Assembly: GCA_964401385.1 (NCBI GenBank)
Contig: CAYNYF010000050.1
Location: 1-31,181 of the forward strand
DNA: 31,181 nucleotides
Direction of reading: 5' to 3'
Source of the DNA: CAYNYF01 sp964401385
GTDB taxonomy: Bacteria; Planctomycetota; Phycisphaerae; SM23-33
Shown here: positions 16,531 to 24,110 of the stretch, piece after piece
Position numbering within the stretch: the stretch's first letter is position 1
How the letters are laid out: every line of letters starts with the position of its first letter
Program-made: the position numbers and the translations under genes
The notes under the pieces: generated by a model
Databases searched by the model: none
What the model was told of the DNA's origin: nothing
What the model saw: the letters and a program-made list of their open reading frames with translations, nothing else

Positions 16531-18381
16531 ATGAAGAAGAACATGTTCATCAACGCCCAGCCGACGGAGTGCCGTATCGCCATCGTCACGGACGGAGCCC
16601 TGTCGGAGCTTTACACCGAGCGATCCTCCAGGCTCTCGCAGGTGGGCAACATATACAAAGGCCGTGTGACCAACGTCGAGCCCTCTATCCAGGCGGCATT
16701 CGTAGACTTCGGCAAGGCCAAAAACGGGTTCCTTCATATCTCCGACCTCCGCCCGTGGTACTTTCCTGAGGGAATGAACAAGACCGAGGACGTCGGGAGC
16801 AAGCGCGCGCGCAAGGACCGCCCCCCCATTCAAGCTTGCATCAAGAAAGGCCAGGAGGTCGTCGTCCAGGTCACCAAGGAGGGCATCGGCACCAAGGGGG
16901 CCACATTGACGACGTACCTGTCGATTCCCGGCCGGTACCTCGTGCTGATGCCCGGGATGCACCGGCTCGGCGTATCCAGAAAGATCGAGGACGAAGCGAC
17001 GCGAGCGCAGATGCGGGCGACCCTGGCGGACCTTCAGCCGCCGCCGGACATGGGCTTTATCCTCCGCACCGCCGGCATGGGCCGGCCCAAGCGCGAACTC
17101 CAGCGCGACCTGAACTACCTGCTGCGGCTGTGGAAGGCCGTCGAGCAGCGCAGCCGGGACGCGCACGCGCCGGCGGAGCTGTACCAGGAGTCCGACTTGG
17201 TGATTCGAACCATCCGCGACGTGTACAACGCCGAGATCGAGCGAATCGTCTGCGATGACGAGGTGGTCGCCTGCAAGGTCTGGGAGTTTCTGAAATTGAC
17301 CATGCCCCGCAGCGGCAACCGGGTGGAACTGTACACGGGCAACCTCGGGCTGTTCGACGCTTTCGGCCTGGAGCGGGAACTCGAGAGCATCACCTCTCCG
17401 GTGGTGCCGCTGCCCAGCGGGGGCTCCCTGGTCATCGAGCAAGCCGAGGCGCTGGTGGCCATCGACGTCAACTCGGGACGGTTTCGGGACACCGAAAGCA
17501 CCGAGCAGACGGCCTTGCGGACAGACGCCGAGGCGGCGCGAGAGGTGGTGCGGCAGTTGCGGCTTCGCGATTTGGGCGGCGTGATCATCATCGACTTCAT
17601 CGACATGATGCAGGAGAGGAACCGCCGCCGGATCGAGAACATCCTGCGCGAGGAACTCAAGAAAGATCGAGCCCGCTCGAAGATCCTGCGAATGAGCCGT
17701 TTTGGCATCGTCGAAATGACGCGTCAGCGCGTTCGCCCGTCACTGGTCAGCAGCACGTTCCAGTCATGCCCGCACTGCGGCGGCACGGGGCATGTGAAGT
17801 CCGACGAATCGCAGGCGCTATCAGTGATGCGGACGCTGCGGCTGGCCGCCAACGACGAGCGGGTCTCCCGGATGCAGCTAAGCGTCAGCCAGACCGTCGC
17901 CGATCACATCCTCAACGATCGCCGGGACGAATTGAGCGAGCTGGCACAGAGCTGCCATGCAGCGATTCGGGTTCACGGTGGGGCCAGTCTGGCCGCGGGC
18001 GAATTCAAGCTCGTATGCAGCGACGCCCGCGGGCTGCCGATAGAATGGGATTCCAGGACCGGTGAGGAAGCGCGCCCGAAACAGGCGCCCACCAGGGAAA
18101 TCACCAAAGCAGACGTATCCGCCTTCCAAAGGCGCCAGCACGCGGCCACCGCGCAAGCGCCGTCGCCCGAGCCGAAGCCCGCGGCATCAGAACCCGCAGA
18201 AAAGAAACCGCATCGGCGCCGGCGGCGGTCCAAGAAAAAGACCTCGCCACGGGAAACGGAGGCGAAGCAGGCCCAAGCCAGTGACGCCACCGAGCCGAAA
18301 CCCAGCCAGGATGCTGCTCCGGCGACGGCAAAACCCACCCCAAAAAGGCGATGGCATCGGCGCAAGCGGACGACGCCTTGA
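16531..18381 (+). CDS. rng: Ribonuclease E/G family endoribonuclease
   Basis: Single-strand-specific endoribonuclease of RNA processing and decay, 616 residues. ATG at 16531 follows AAGGA by about 10 nt. The S1 RNA-binding domain occupies about 38-125 (VGNIYKGRVTNVEPSIQAAFVDFG). The catalytic centre has D312 in LVAIDVNSGRF and D355 in GGVIIIDFIDM, and the zinc-link is C413/C416 in SCPHCGGTGHVKS. From about residue 520 to the end the protein is low-complexity: Pro/Ala/Glu-rich with two basic patches (PHRRRRRSKKKTS, PKRRWHRRKRTTP). That tail resembles the RNA- and partner-binding tail of RNase E in principle but is much shorter. It follows DUF2344 by 34 bp in a common pairing. Whether rne or rng is the better name cannot be settled from this alone. 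Confidence 0.93.
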   Translation: MKKNMFINAQPTECRIAIVTDGALSELYTERSSRLSQVGNIYKGRVTNVEPSIQAAFVDFGKAKNGFLHISDLRPWYFPEGMNKTEDVGSKRARKDRPPIQACIKKGQEVVVQVTKEGIGTKGATLTTYLSIPGRYLVLMPGMHRLGVSRKIEDEATRAQMRATLADLQPPPDMGFILRTAGMGRPKRELQRDLNYLLRLWKAVEQRSRDAHAPAELYQESDLVIRTIRDVYNAEIERIVCDDEVVACKVWEFLKLTMPRSGNRVELYTGNLGLFDAFGLERELESITSPVVPLPSGGSLVIEQAEALVAIDVNSGRFRDTESTEQTALRTDAEAAREVVRQLRLRDLGGVIIIDFIDMMQERNRRRIENILREELKKDRARSKILRMSRFGIVEMTRQRVRPSLVSSTFQSCPHCGGTGHVKSDESQALSVMRTLRLAANDERVSRMQLSVSQTVADHILNDRRDELSELAQSCHAAIRVHGGASLAAGEFKLVCSDARGLPIEWDSRTGEEARPKQAPTREITKADVSAFQRRQHAATAQAPSPEPKPAASEPAEKKPHRRRRRSKKKTSPRETEAKQAQASDATEPKPSQDAAPATAKPTPKRRWHRRKRTTP

Positions 18382-18440
18382 GCCAGGAAGCCGGACGAGG
18401 CCGACGGCGAGAACAGGCGAAAAGGAAACCGCCGGGGGCC

Positions 18441-18452
18441 GCCGGCGCCGGC
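18441..18452. repeat. 12-bp GC palindrome between convergent genes
   Basis: GCCGGCGCCGGC at 18441-18452 lies in the 74-bp gap where the RNase and the M24-fold gene converge. It could help end transcription, but there is no T-run on either side and such palindromes are common at this GC content. Confidence 0.25.
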
Positions 18453-18455
18453 ACC

Positions 18456-19553
18456 TCAGATGACCAGGATGTCCGGGCGCTGGAAGCTCTGTCCTTCCCA
18501 GGCCGCCTGGAGAGACGGCCACTCGGGGCTCTGCGTGAGGATGTCGCAGCCCCCGCCGCGGCAGAGGATGGTGTCCTCGCACTTGGCGCCGGCGATGGAA
18601 GGATTCCAGGCAAATGCCTGTTCGCCCAGTACGCTGACATCGCAGCCGGGGCAGGCCTTGACCTCTCGCGGGAGATAGCCAATTGACCCGCCCTGGTGAT
18701 GGTGCCGCCATTCTTCGGCAAAACCCACCTCGGCGTATGCCCGCTGGCCGGCCGCAAATATCTCACCCAGCGTCGTCCCCGGACGGGTCGAGGCGATCAG
18801 GGCCGCGTCCACCTTGGCGACCGCGCGGTGCCGCCGGGCGAGTTCGGGCGGCAGTTTCCCGAAGGCAACGAGCCGCGTCACGGCCGCCATCAGCCCGCCC
18901 CGCTCGGCGGTGGTCACGAGCATCGCGCACTTCTGCACGCGCTTCTCCGTAGGCAGCGGGTGGCGATGCCGAACGATCCGATCGTCAGAGCCGACCAGCA
19001 GCACCCACGGCGAGCAGGACTTGCTTCGCAGTTCGGCAGCGAGCCGTCCGGCCAGGTCCGACTCGGTAACTCCCGGCCGGGCGGCGCGGGCGACGGATTC
19101 CACGCTGGCGGCGACGTCCCGACAAACTCCGCGGTACCGCTCGATTTCCTCGTCGCTCAACCGCCAGCGAAGCCGGTCGAAGTCGAGGTCCGTCAGCGGC
19201 ATCTCCAAGCCGTCCAGCCGCGCGTCGGCGGCGAATTGCCCCTTTCCCATAACCTCGCCAAACGCTTCCAGACGCGCCCGCCCGTCATGATAGGGATACA
19301 CGACCAGGCCGATCTGCTCGGGCAGGTCCTCCGCTTCCAGTCGCGTGGCCTCAATGTTGTTCGAGACCACAGCCGATGCGTCTGGGGTCACGACAAGCGA
19401 GCTGACGCCCACGTCGCAGGCCTCCGCCACGTGGTTGTGGGCCCCGCAGGTGTACCAACTGAAATTGCATCGCCGCGTCAACACCACGCCGTCCAGGCCG
19501 CGGGCGGCAAGATAGGCCGACAGCCGGGCATGCTTTTCAGACCTTTCTCCCAT
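18456..19553 (-). CDS. M24-fold (pita-bread) protein lacking most metal ligands
   Basis: Cytoplasmic protein of 365 residues with a creatinase-type N-terminal domain (about 1-135) and an M24 'pita-bread' domain (about 136-340). ATG at 19553 overlaps the stop of the upstream gene as TGATG, with GGAG 5 nt before it, so the two are coupled. True M24 aminopeptidases bind two metals through two Asp, one His and two Glu. Here the two Asp positions are replaced (MLVTTAERGGLMAAVTR, 211-227), the first Glu is Asn (AFAWNPSIAG, N317), while the His (HHHQGGSIGY, 284-293) and the last Glu (KCEDTI, E326) remain. I recall a clade of M24-like proteins with HHQGG and AFAWNPS motifs, annotated as peptidases but without the metal site. 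A metal-free hydrolase like creatinase, or a non-catalytic protein, is more likely than a peptidase; the substrate is unknown. Confidence 0.8.
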   Translation of the reverse strand: MGERSEKHARLSAYLAARGLDGVVLTRRCNFSWYTCGAHNHVAEACDVGVSSLVVTPDASAVVSNNIEATRLEAEDLPEQIGLVVYPYHDGRARLEAFGEVMGKGQFAADARLDGLEMPLTDLDFDRLRWRLSDEEIERYRGVCRDVAASVESVARAARPGVTESDLAGRLAAELRSKSCSPWVLLVGSDDRIVRHRHPLPTEKRVQKCAMLVTTAERGGLMAAVTRLVAFGKLPPELARRHRAVAKVDAALIASTRPGTTLGEIFAAGQRAYAEVGFAEEWRHHHQGGSIGYLPREVKACPGCDVSVLGEQAFAWNPSIAGAKCEDTILCRGGGCDILTQSPEWPSLQAAWEGQSFQRPDILVI

Positions 19554-20695
19554 CAATGCTCCAGCTCCAGGAGGTACCGCTGCCGGGTCCCTTCGTGCAT
19601 GCCGTCAAAGGCGATATACCGGTCGTCGGCGCTCCAGGAGGGGTGCAGGTCGCAACGAATCTCGTGGAGCTTGGGGTGTATCGGCGAGTGGTACGTTCCC
19701 AACGAGATCTTTTCGCCGGTGGCGTATTCGACCAGGTACAGCTCCCGGCGGCCGTCGGGGCCGGGGTAGGTGTCGCTGATGACCCACCGGCGGTCGTGAC
19801 TGTAGCAGATGTGTCCGTCGTGAGGGATGACGCCTCGGAACATCGCCGCCGCCCGGCCGCGGCGTTTGTGATCGAACTCCCACATTGCGTCCAGGCCTTC
19901 CACGCCCGCCCAGGCGATCAGCGTTTGCTCGTCCTTCCAGTCGAAGTGGCTGACCAGCGGCCCGTCCAGACAGCGGACCAGGTCTTCCCCGTCAGCGTTC
20001 ACCGTCCACATCTGCGTCAGCCACTTTTTTTGCCCGCGCGGAACCCACCGGCACAGGAACGCCAGCCGCGTGGCCGAAGGGTTGAAGAGCACGTGGTTGA
20101 ACCAGACCTTGGTCTGCCCGTAAGCCAATTGCTCTTCCTGCCTGCGGGCGAGGTCGGCGAACGAAACGACAATGCGGTGCCGGCCGGTCGCCACTTCCAG
20201 CAGCCCCAGTCCGTCGCCGACGGGCATGTTCTCCGCCGCCGCCGGATCTTCCAGTCCCGCGTAGCCATAGCCCGGGCGTGTGCCCGCGATGCGGGCGTAG
20301 TTCAGCGTGGCGGCAAGGGTTCCGTCGTCGCTGAGGGCGGCGATGGCCGGGCCGACAATCCTCTCGGCGCCCGAGTCCACCTCGTGGGCGACGCACACGA
20401 ACCGCCCTTCGCGCCGGTCGTTGAAAAGCACCGTGGCGGCGGCCGTGGGAAGCCAGTGCAGCATCGCCCCCTGCTGGAAGTTCCACGCCCGCGTGCCGGA
20501 GACGGGCAGGAACTTTTCGTCCCGCACGTCCACGACACCCACCACCGCCTCGTCGCCGGCCGTGGGCGGGCGGTCCATGAAATCCACCTCCAGCACGAGC
20601 TGCCGCCGCCCGCTTCGGTCCCAGCAGGGCATGTCGTAGTAGCCAAAGAAATGATGCTTCGGCGGATGGGTGATTGCACGAACGCGGTAGTTCAA
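19553..20695 (-). CDS. Beta-propeller protein of unknown function (TolB/oligogalacturonate-lyase-like)
   Basis: Probably a six- or seven-bladed propeller of 380 residues, with no signal peptide, so likely cytoplasmic. The TTG start at 20695 is supported by AAGGGG 8 nt upstream. Propeller-type strand repeats are visible, for example SATRLAFLCRW, SHDRRWVISDTYPGPDGRRELYLVEY and SADDRYIAFDGMHEGTRQRYLLEL. The N-terminal PPKHHFFGYYDMPCWDRSGRR (HHFFGYYD at 14-21) is a motif I recall from unannotated proteins next to polysaccharide genes. Several conserved-looking His residues (HDGHICYSHD, HEIRCDLHPSW) recall the metal-binding His of PL22 oligogalacturonate lyases, but I cannot show an active site. 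It overlaps the M24-fold gene by one base. accD ends 58 bp upstream on the same strand. Confidence 0.7.
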   Translation of the reverse strand: MNYRVRAITHPPKHHFFGYYDMPCWDRSGRRQLVLEVDFMDRPPTAGDEAVVGVVDVRDEKFLPVSGTRAWNFQQGAMLHWLPTAAATVLFNDRREGRFVCVAHEVDSGAERIVGPAIAALSDDGTLAATLNYARIAGTRPGYGYAGLEDPAAAENMPVGDGLGLLEVATGRHRIVVSFADLARRQEEQLAYGQTKVWFNHVLFNPSATRLAFLCRWVPRGQKKWLTQMWTVNADGEDLVRCLDGPLVSHFDWKDEQTLIAWAGVEGLDAMWEFDHKRRGRAAAMFRGVIPHDGHICYSHDRRWVISDTYPGPDGRRELYLVEYATGEKISLGTYHSPIHPKLHEIRCDLHPSWSADDRYIAFDGMHEGTRQRYLLELEH

Positions 20696-20753
20696 GTTGG
20701 CGGCCCCTTCCCTGCTCGGTCGGCGTGAGAGGATGCCTGCGGCGCGTGAGAAC

Positions 20754-21626
20754 CTATCGGTAGCAGTAGTCGATCAGCCTTGCGATCTCGCTGCGGAGTT
20801 CGTGCCGCGGGACGATGCGGTCCACGAAGCCGTGGGCGACCTGGAACTCGGCTCGCTGGAATCCCTCCGGCAGCTCGGTCTTGATGGTGTTGGCGAGGAC
20901 CCGCGGCCCGGTAAAGCCGATCAGCGCGCCCGGCTCGGCGATGATGATGTCGGCCAGACTGGCAAAGCTGGCCAGCACCCCCGCCGTCGTCGGGTCGACC
21001 AACACCGAAATGTACAGCCCGCCGGCCTCGTGGAATTGGCCCAGGGCGGCGCTGGTCTTGCCCATCTGCACCACGCTCAGGACGCCCTCGTGCATTCTCG
21101 CCCCGCCGGAGGTGCAGACGATCACCAGCGGCAGACGATGCTCGGTGGCGTGCTCGATCAGCAGCGTGACCTTCTCGCCCACGACCGACCCCATCGACCC
21201 CATGAGGAACTCCCCGTCCATCACCCCCAGGGCCACGCGGCGGCCTTTGACGTAGCCCACGCCGGTCAGGATGGCCTCGGTGTTGCCGGTCTTGGCCTGC
21301 TCCCTTTTGATCCGCTCGGCGTAGGTTTGGCCCTTCCAGGCGAACTCCAGCGGGTCGTCGGGGGCGATGTCGGCAAAAAGCTCCTCGAAGGTGTCCGGGT
21401 CGGTCAACTGTTGGATCCGCTTGGGGGCGCCGACGCGAAAGTGGGCGTCGCACTGCGGACAGACGCCCAGGTTCTCCTCGACGGCCTTTTGATACAGCAT
21501 CGCCCCGCAGGCGGCGCACCGCATCCACAGACCATCGGGCACGTCACGCTTCTTGCGGACGGGCGGGCCTTGCCTCGTCGGGATGTACTGAAAAGGCGTT
21601 ACCGGGTTGTCTTCCTGGTCGGCCAT
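20754..21626 (-). CDS. accD: Acetyl-CoA carboxylase carboxyltransferase subunit beta
   Basis: Cytoplasmic subunit of the carboxyltransferase that moves CO2 from carboxybiotin to acetyl-CoA, making malonyl-CoA for fatty-acid synthesis; 290 residues, the usual size. ATG at 21626 follows GGGAGG by 6 nt. The N-terminal zinc ribbon is C37, C40, C56, C59 (WMRCAACGAML...GVCPQCDAHF). The crotonase-like domain has RVALGVMDGEFLMGSMGSVVGEK, CTSGGARMHEGVLSVVQMGKTSAAL and PGALIGFTGPRVLANTIKTELPEGFQ. All match AccD. The alpha subunit accA is not in the window. It lies 64 bp after rpe. Confidence 0.97.
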   Translation of the reverse strand: MADQEDNPVTPFQYIPTRQGPPVRKKRDVPDGLWMRCAACGAMLYQKAVEENLGVCPQCDAHFRVGAPKRIQQLTDPDTFEELFADIAPDDPLEFAWKGQTYAERIKREQAKTGNTEAILTGVGYVKGRRVALGVMDGEFLMGSMGSVVGEKVTLLIEHATEHRLPLVIVCTSGGARMHEGVLSVVQMGKTSAALGQFHEAGGLYISVLVDPTTAGVLASFASLADIIIAEPGALIGFTGPRVLANTIKTELPEGFQRAEFQVAHGFVDRIVPRHELRSEIARLIDYCYR

Positions 21627-21690
21627 GTTCGGCCTCCCGTCTTTCCGCGGACCGCCACCCGCCCGGCGCCGCGGACGCGATTAACGCTTT

Positions 21691-22398
21691 TCATTGCCTC
21701 TCGGCGGCCCCGGCGGCCGCTCCCGCCCGCAACGCCGCCACCGCGCCGCCGATGTCGCCGCCGCGAAAGATGTCCACCCCGGCGACGAACACGTCCGCGC
21801 CGGCGGCCGCACACCGCCGGGCCGTCTCGGGGTTGATTCCGCCATCCACTTCCAGACGCCGTCCGCGACCGAGCGCCGAACGGACCGCGCGAATCTTGGG
21901 CAACTGGTCGTCCATGAACGCCTGCCCGCCGTAGCCCGGCTCGACCGTCATCACCAATACCATATCCACCTGCTCGATGACAGGTTCGAGCGCCTCGGCC
22001 GGCGTGCCCGGGCGAAGGCTGACGCCCGCGCCCAGCCCGCGATCGTGCAGGAACGAGACGATCTCCCGCGGCTTGTCGGCCGCTTCGATGTGAAACGTCA
22101 CCGAGTCCGCGCCGGCCTCGGCGAACTTTTCCGCGAAGTACGCCGGGTCGGTCACCATGATGTGCACGTCCAGCGGATGGTCCGTAAAGGCGCGGGCGCT
22201 GCTGACGAAGCCTGGCCCCAGGGACAGGTTGGGCACGAAATGCCCGTCCATGATGTCCACGTGGAGCACGTCGGCCCCGGCGGCGATGGCCTGGGCGACC
22301 TCCTCGCCCGCGCGCATGAAATCACACGCCAGGATCGACGGGGCGGTCAGCGGCCCGTCGCCCAGTTGCCTCCACGGATTGCCTCGTCGCACTTTCAA
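21691..22398 (-). CDS. rpe: Ribulose-phosphate 3-epimerase
   Basis: Interconverts ribulose 5-phosphate and xylulose 5-phosphate in the pentose phosphate pathway; TIM barrel, about 235 residues. Metal and catalytic residues are intact: SILACDF (21-27), H46 and D48 in HVDIMDGHFVPN, H80 in DVHIMV, and D186 in EVDGGIN; VEPGYGGQAF is the phosphate-loop region. The start is uncertain: TTG at 22398 overlaps the stop of the PQQ gene by 4 bases, and GTG at 22392 is the alternative; neither has a strong ribosome-binding site, suggesting translational coupling. The C-terminus is Ala/Gly-rich. It is in an unusual place between a secreted protein gene and accD. Confidence 0.94.
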   Translation of the reverse strand: MKVRRGNPWRQLGDGPLTAPSILACDFMRAGEEVAQAIAAGADVLHVDIMDGHFVPNLSLGPGFVSSARAFTDHPLDVHIMVTDPAYFAEKFAEAGADSVTFHIEAADKPREIVSFLHDRGLGAGVSLRPGTPAEALEPVIEQVDMVLVMTVEPGYGGQAFMDDQLPKIRAVRSALGRGRRLEVDGGINPETARRCAAAGADVFVAGVDIFRGGDIGGAVAALRAGAAAGAAERQ

Positions 22399-23948
22399 TG
22401 CTCTGCTTTCAGACGCACCGCGTACAGGCCCGGAGGCTGCTCGGCCGGCGGCCGGGGCTGTCGCTGCTGAGCCGGCCTGACGCCGCCAAAGGCAAAGGGG
22501 ACATCCTTCGTCGTGGCGAAGTACACCACGCCGTTGGCAACAACCGGTCGCCCGGCAACCGCCATCGGCGTCTCAAATCGCCACAGCTCCTGCCGGCTCT
22601 TCAGGTCCAGCGCGTGCAGGCCTTCCCTGCTGCCGAAATACACCGCCCCGCCGGCAACGGCCGGGGCCGAGAGCCGCCCCGCCCGCGCTCGGGCCATCCC
22701 GGAGTTCCACACGACCACCCGCGCCTGCGCTTGCACGCCGCCTCGGACGACGACCGTCTTGGCGCCGCCCTCCTCGGGCTGCTTTTTCAGATCGGGCTGG
22801 AAGGCCCACATCTCCTTGCCGGTCTTGGCGTCGAGAGCCACCAGCCGATCGCCGGCGCTGAGATACAGCACGCCCCCGGCCAGGGCCACCTTCTGGTCCA
22901 CAGCCGGTCCCATGAAGCCTGTGACGTCCTTGCCGTTGATCTGGATGCGGAGCGCCGCCAGGCCGCCGGCCGCCGGCGGAAGCAGGTAATCCCAGACCAC
23001 TTTTCCGGTCGCGGCGTCGGAGGCGCGGACGCCCGTGTCCCACCTGGCGATCACCAGGCCCGCGTGAAAAACCAGGTCGAGGATCTGCCCTTTGGCGACG
23101 ACAGACCATTGTCCCTCGCCGGTGTCAGCGTTGAAGGCGTGCACGCCGCCGTCGACGGTGGCGAGGTAGACCCTCTTAGCGACGACGACGGGCGCGATCC
23201 GATGGACGAGCTTGCCGGACAGCTCGGCTCGCCAGATCTCTTTTCCGCTCCGGGCATCCAGCGCCCGGAAGACGCGGTCCGCCCCGCCGACGTAGATGAC
23301 GCCGTCGGAGAACGCCGGGGTGCCGTAGACGGCCCCGGAGGGGAACTTGTGTCGGAGCTGTCCGGTCCTCAGGTCCACCGCCAGCAGCTTGCGGGCCATG
23401 TCCATCAGATAGACCGAGCGCTCGGCCACCACCAGCCCGGAGGTGGCCTCTGCCGTCCGTCGCCACAGCTCTTTGCCGGTGTGGGCGTCCACCGCCTGCA
23501 GGCGGTTGTCCCAGGTGGCGTACAGGATCGCGCCCTCGGCGAGCACCGGGCCGCCGGCAATGCCTTCCGGAGTGGGAATTTTCCAGAGCAGGTTCTTGCG
23601 CATCGCCTTCGTCGCCCGGTCGCGTGCGCTCTTGCGGATCTCGGCCAGTGCGATTCTGGCGCGCCGGCCGATCTCCGTGTCCGGCGATTTCAATGCCTCT
23701 TCCAAGGGGCCGATCGCCGCCGGGCCGAGCTTGACCAACTCGACCTGGGCCTGCTCGCGAAGTCTGTAGCTGTCGGCGCCCAGGTCCGCGACGAGCTTGC
23801 GCGCCCTCTGCTGTGCTTGACTGACGGGCTCGTTCTCGCCCGCCAGTGACCGCGGCCCAAGCGCACACGACAAGACCCCGGCCAGTGCCAGCAGAACCAG
23901 CCTGGCCGGCGCTGTCGAAACCGCACTTGTGTCTTGATGCGGACCCAT
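22395..23948 (-). CDS. Secreted HEAT-like plus PQQ-type beta-propeller protein
   Basis: Exported protein of 517 residues from ATG at 23948 (MGPHQDTSAVSTAPARLVLLALAGVLSCALGPRSLAG). The hydrophobic stretch at about 15-33 with a following Ala-x-Gly looks like a signal peptide. An alternative ATG at 24014 directly follows a TATAAT and is therefore an unlikely start. Residues about 45-110 form a HEAT-like helical pair (LGADSYRLREQAQVELVKLGPAAIGPLEEALKS...). The rest is a PQQ-like propeller with repeated tryptophan-docking blades: AVDAHTGKELWRRTAEA, ALDARSGKEIWRAELSG, AFNADTGEGQWSVVAKG, ALDAKTGKEMWAFQPD and ALDLKSRQELWRFETPM. No PQQ-binding catalytic residues were identified, so a scaffold or binding role (compare BamB-like propellers) is as likely as an enzyme. 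The fusion is frequent in planctomycetes, as I recall. Confidence 0.85.
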   Translation of the reverse strand: MGPHQDTSAVSTAPARLVLLALAGVLSCALGPRSLAGENEPVSQAQQRARKLVADLGADSYRLREQAQVELVKLGPAAIGPLEEALKSPDTEIGRRARIALAEIRKSARDRATKAMRKNLLWKIPTPEGIAGGPVLAEGAILYATWDNRLQAVDAHTGKELWRRTAEATSGLVVAERSVYLMDMARKLLAVDLRTGQLRHKFPSGAVYGTPAFSDGVIYVGGADRVFRALDARSGKEIWRAELSGKLVHRIAPVVVAKRVYLATVDGGVHAFNADTGEGQWSVVAKGQILDLVFHAGLVIARWDTGVRASDAATGKVVWDYLLPPAAGGLAALRIQINGKDVTGFMGPAVDQKVALAGGVLYLSAGDRLVALDAKTGKEMWAFQPDLKKQPEEGGAKTVVVRGGVQAQARVVVWNSGMARARAGRLSAPAVAGGAVYFGSREGLHALDLKSRQELWRFETPMAVAGRPVVANGVVYFATTKDVPFAFGGVRPAQQRQPRPPAEQPPGLYAVRLKAEH

Positions 23949-24014
23949 GATCAAGTTGCTGCTCACCGGCGGGACTTGCGGCCCAACTCGTCGCCTCCCG
24001 CCTTGGATTGCCAT

Positions 24015-24020
24015 ATTATA
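24015..24020 (-). promoter_or_regulatory. Possible -10 box for the PQQ-propeller gene
   Basis: A perfect TATAAT lies on the minus strand 67 bp before the chosen ATG, which would give a leader of about 60 nt. No recognisable -35 is present 16-18 bp upstream, so this is weak and the gene may instead be read through from pgk. Confidence 0.3.
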
Positions 24021-24110
24021 CGAGAAAACCCCGGCCGACGCGCGCGGGATGCACTCGACGACCGCCCGCCGGACCGGCCAAGCCCGAAGCCGGAACCTCG
24101 AAATCCGGAC

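Noticed and set aside
18456..19553. Calling it an active Xaa-Pro aminopeptidase
   Set aside because: Three of five metal ligands are replaced, so a peptidase activity is not supported.
20697..21836. 379-codon plus-strand frame opposite accD
   Set aside because: Antisense to the well-supported accD and rpe; no ribosome-binding site or homology.
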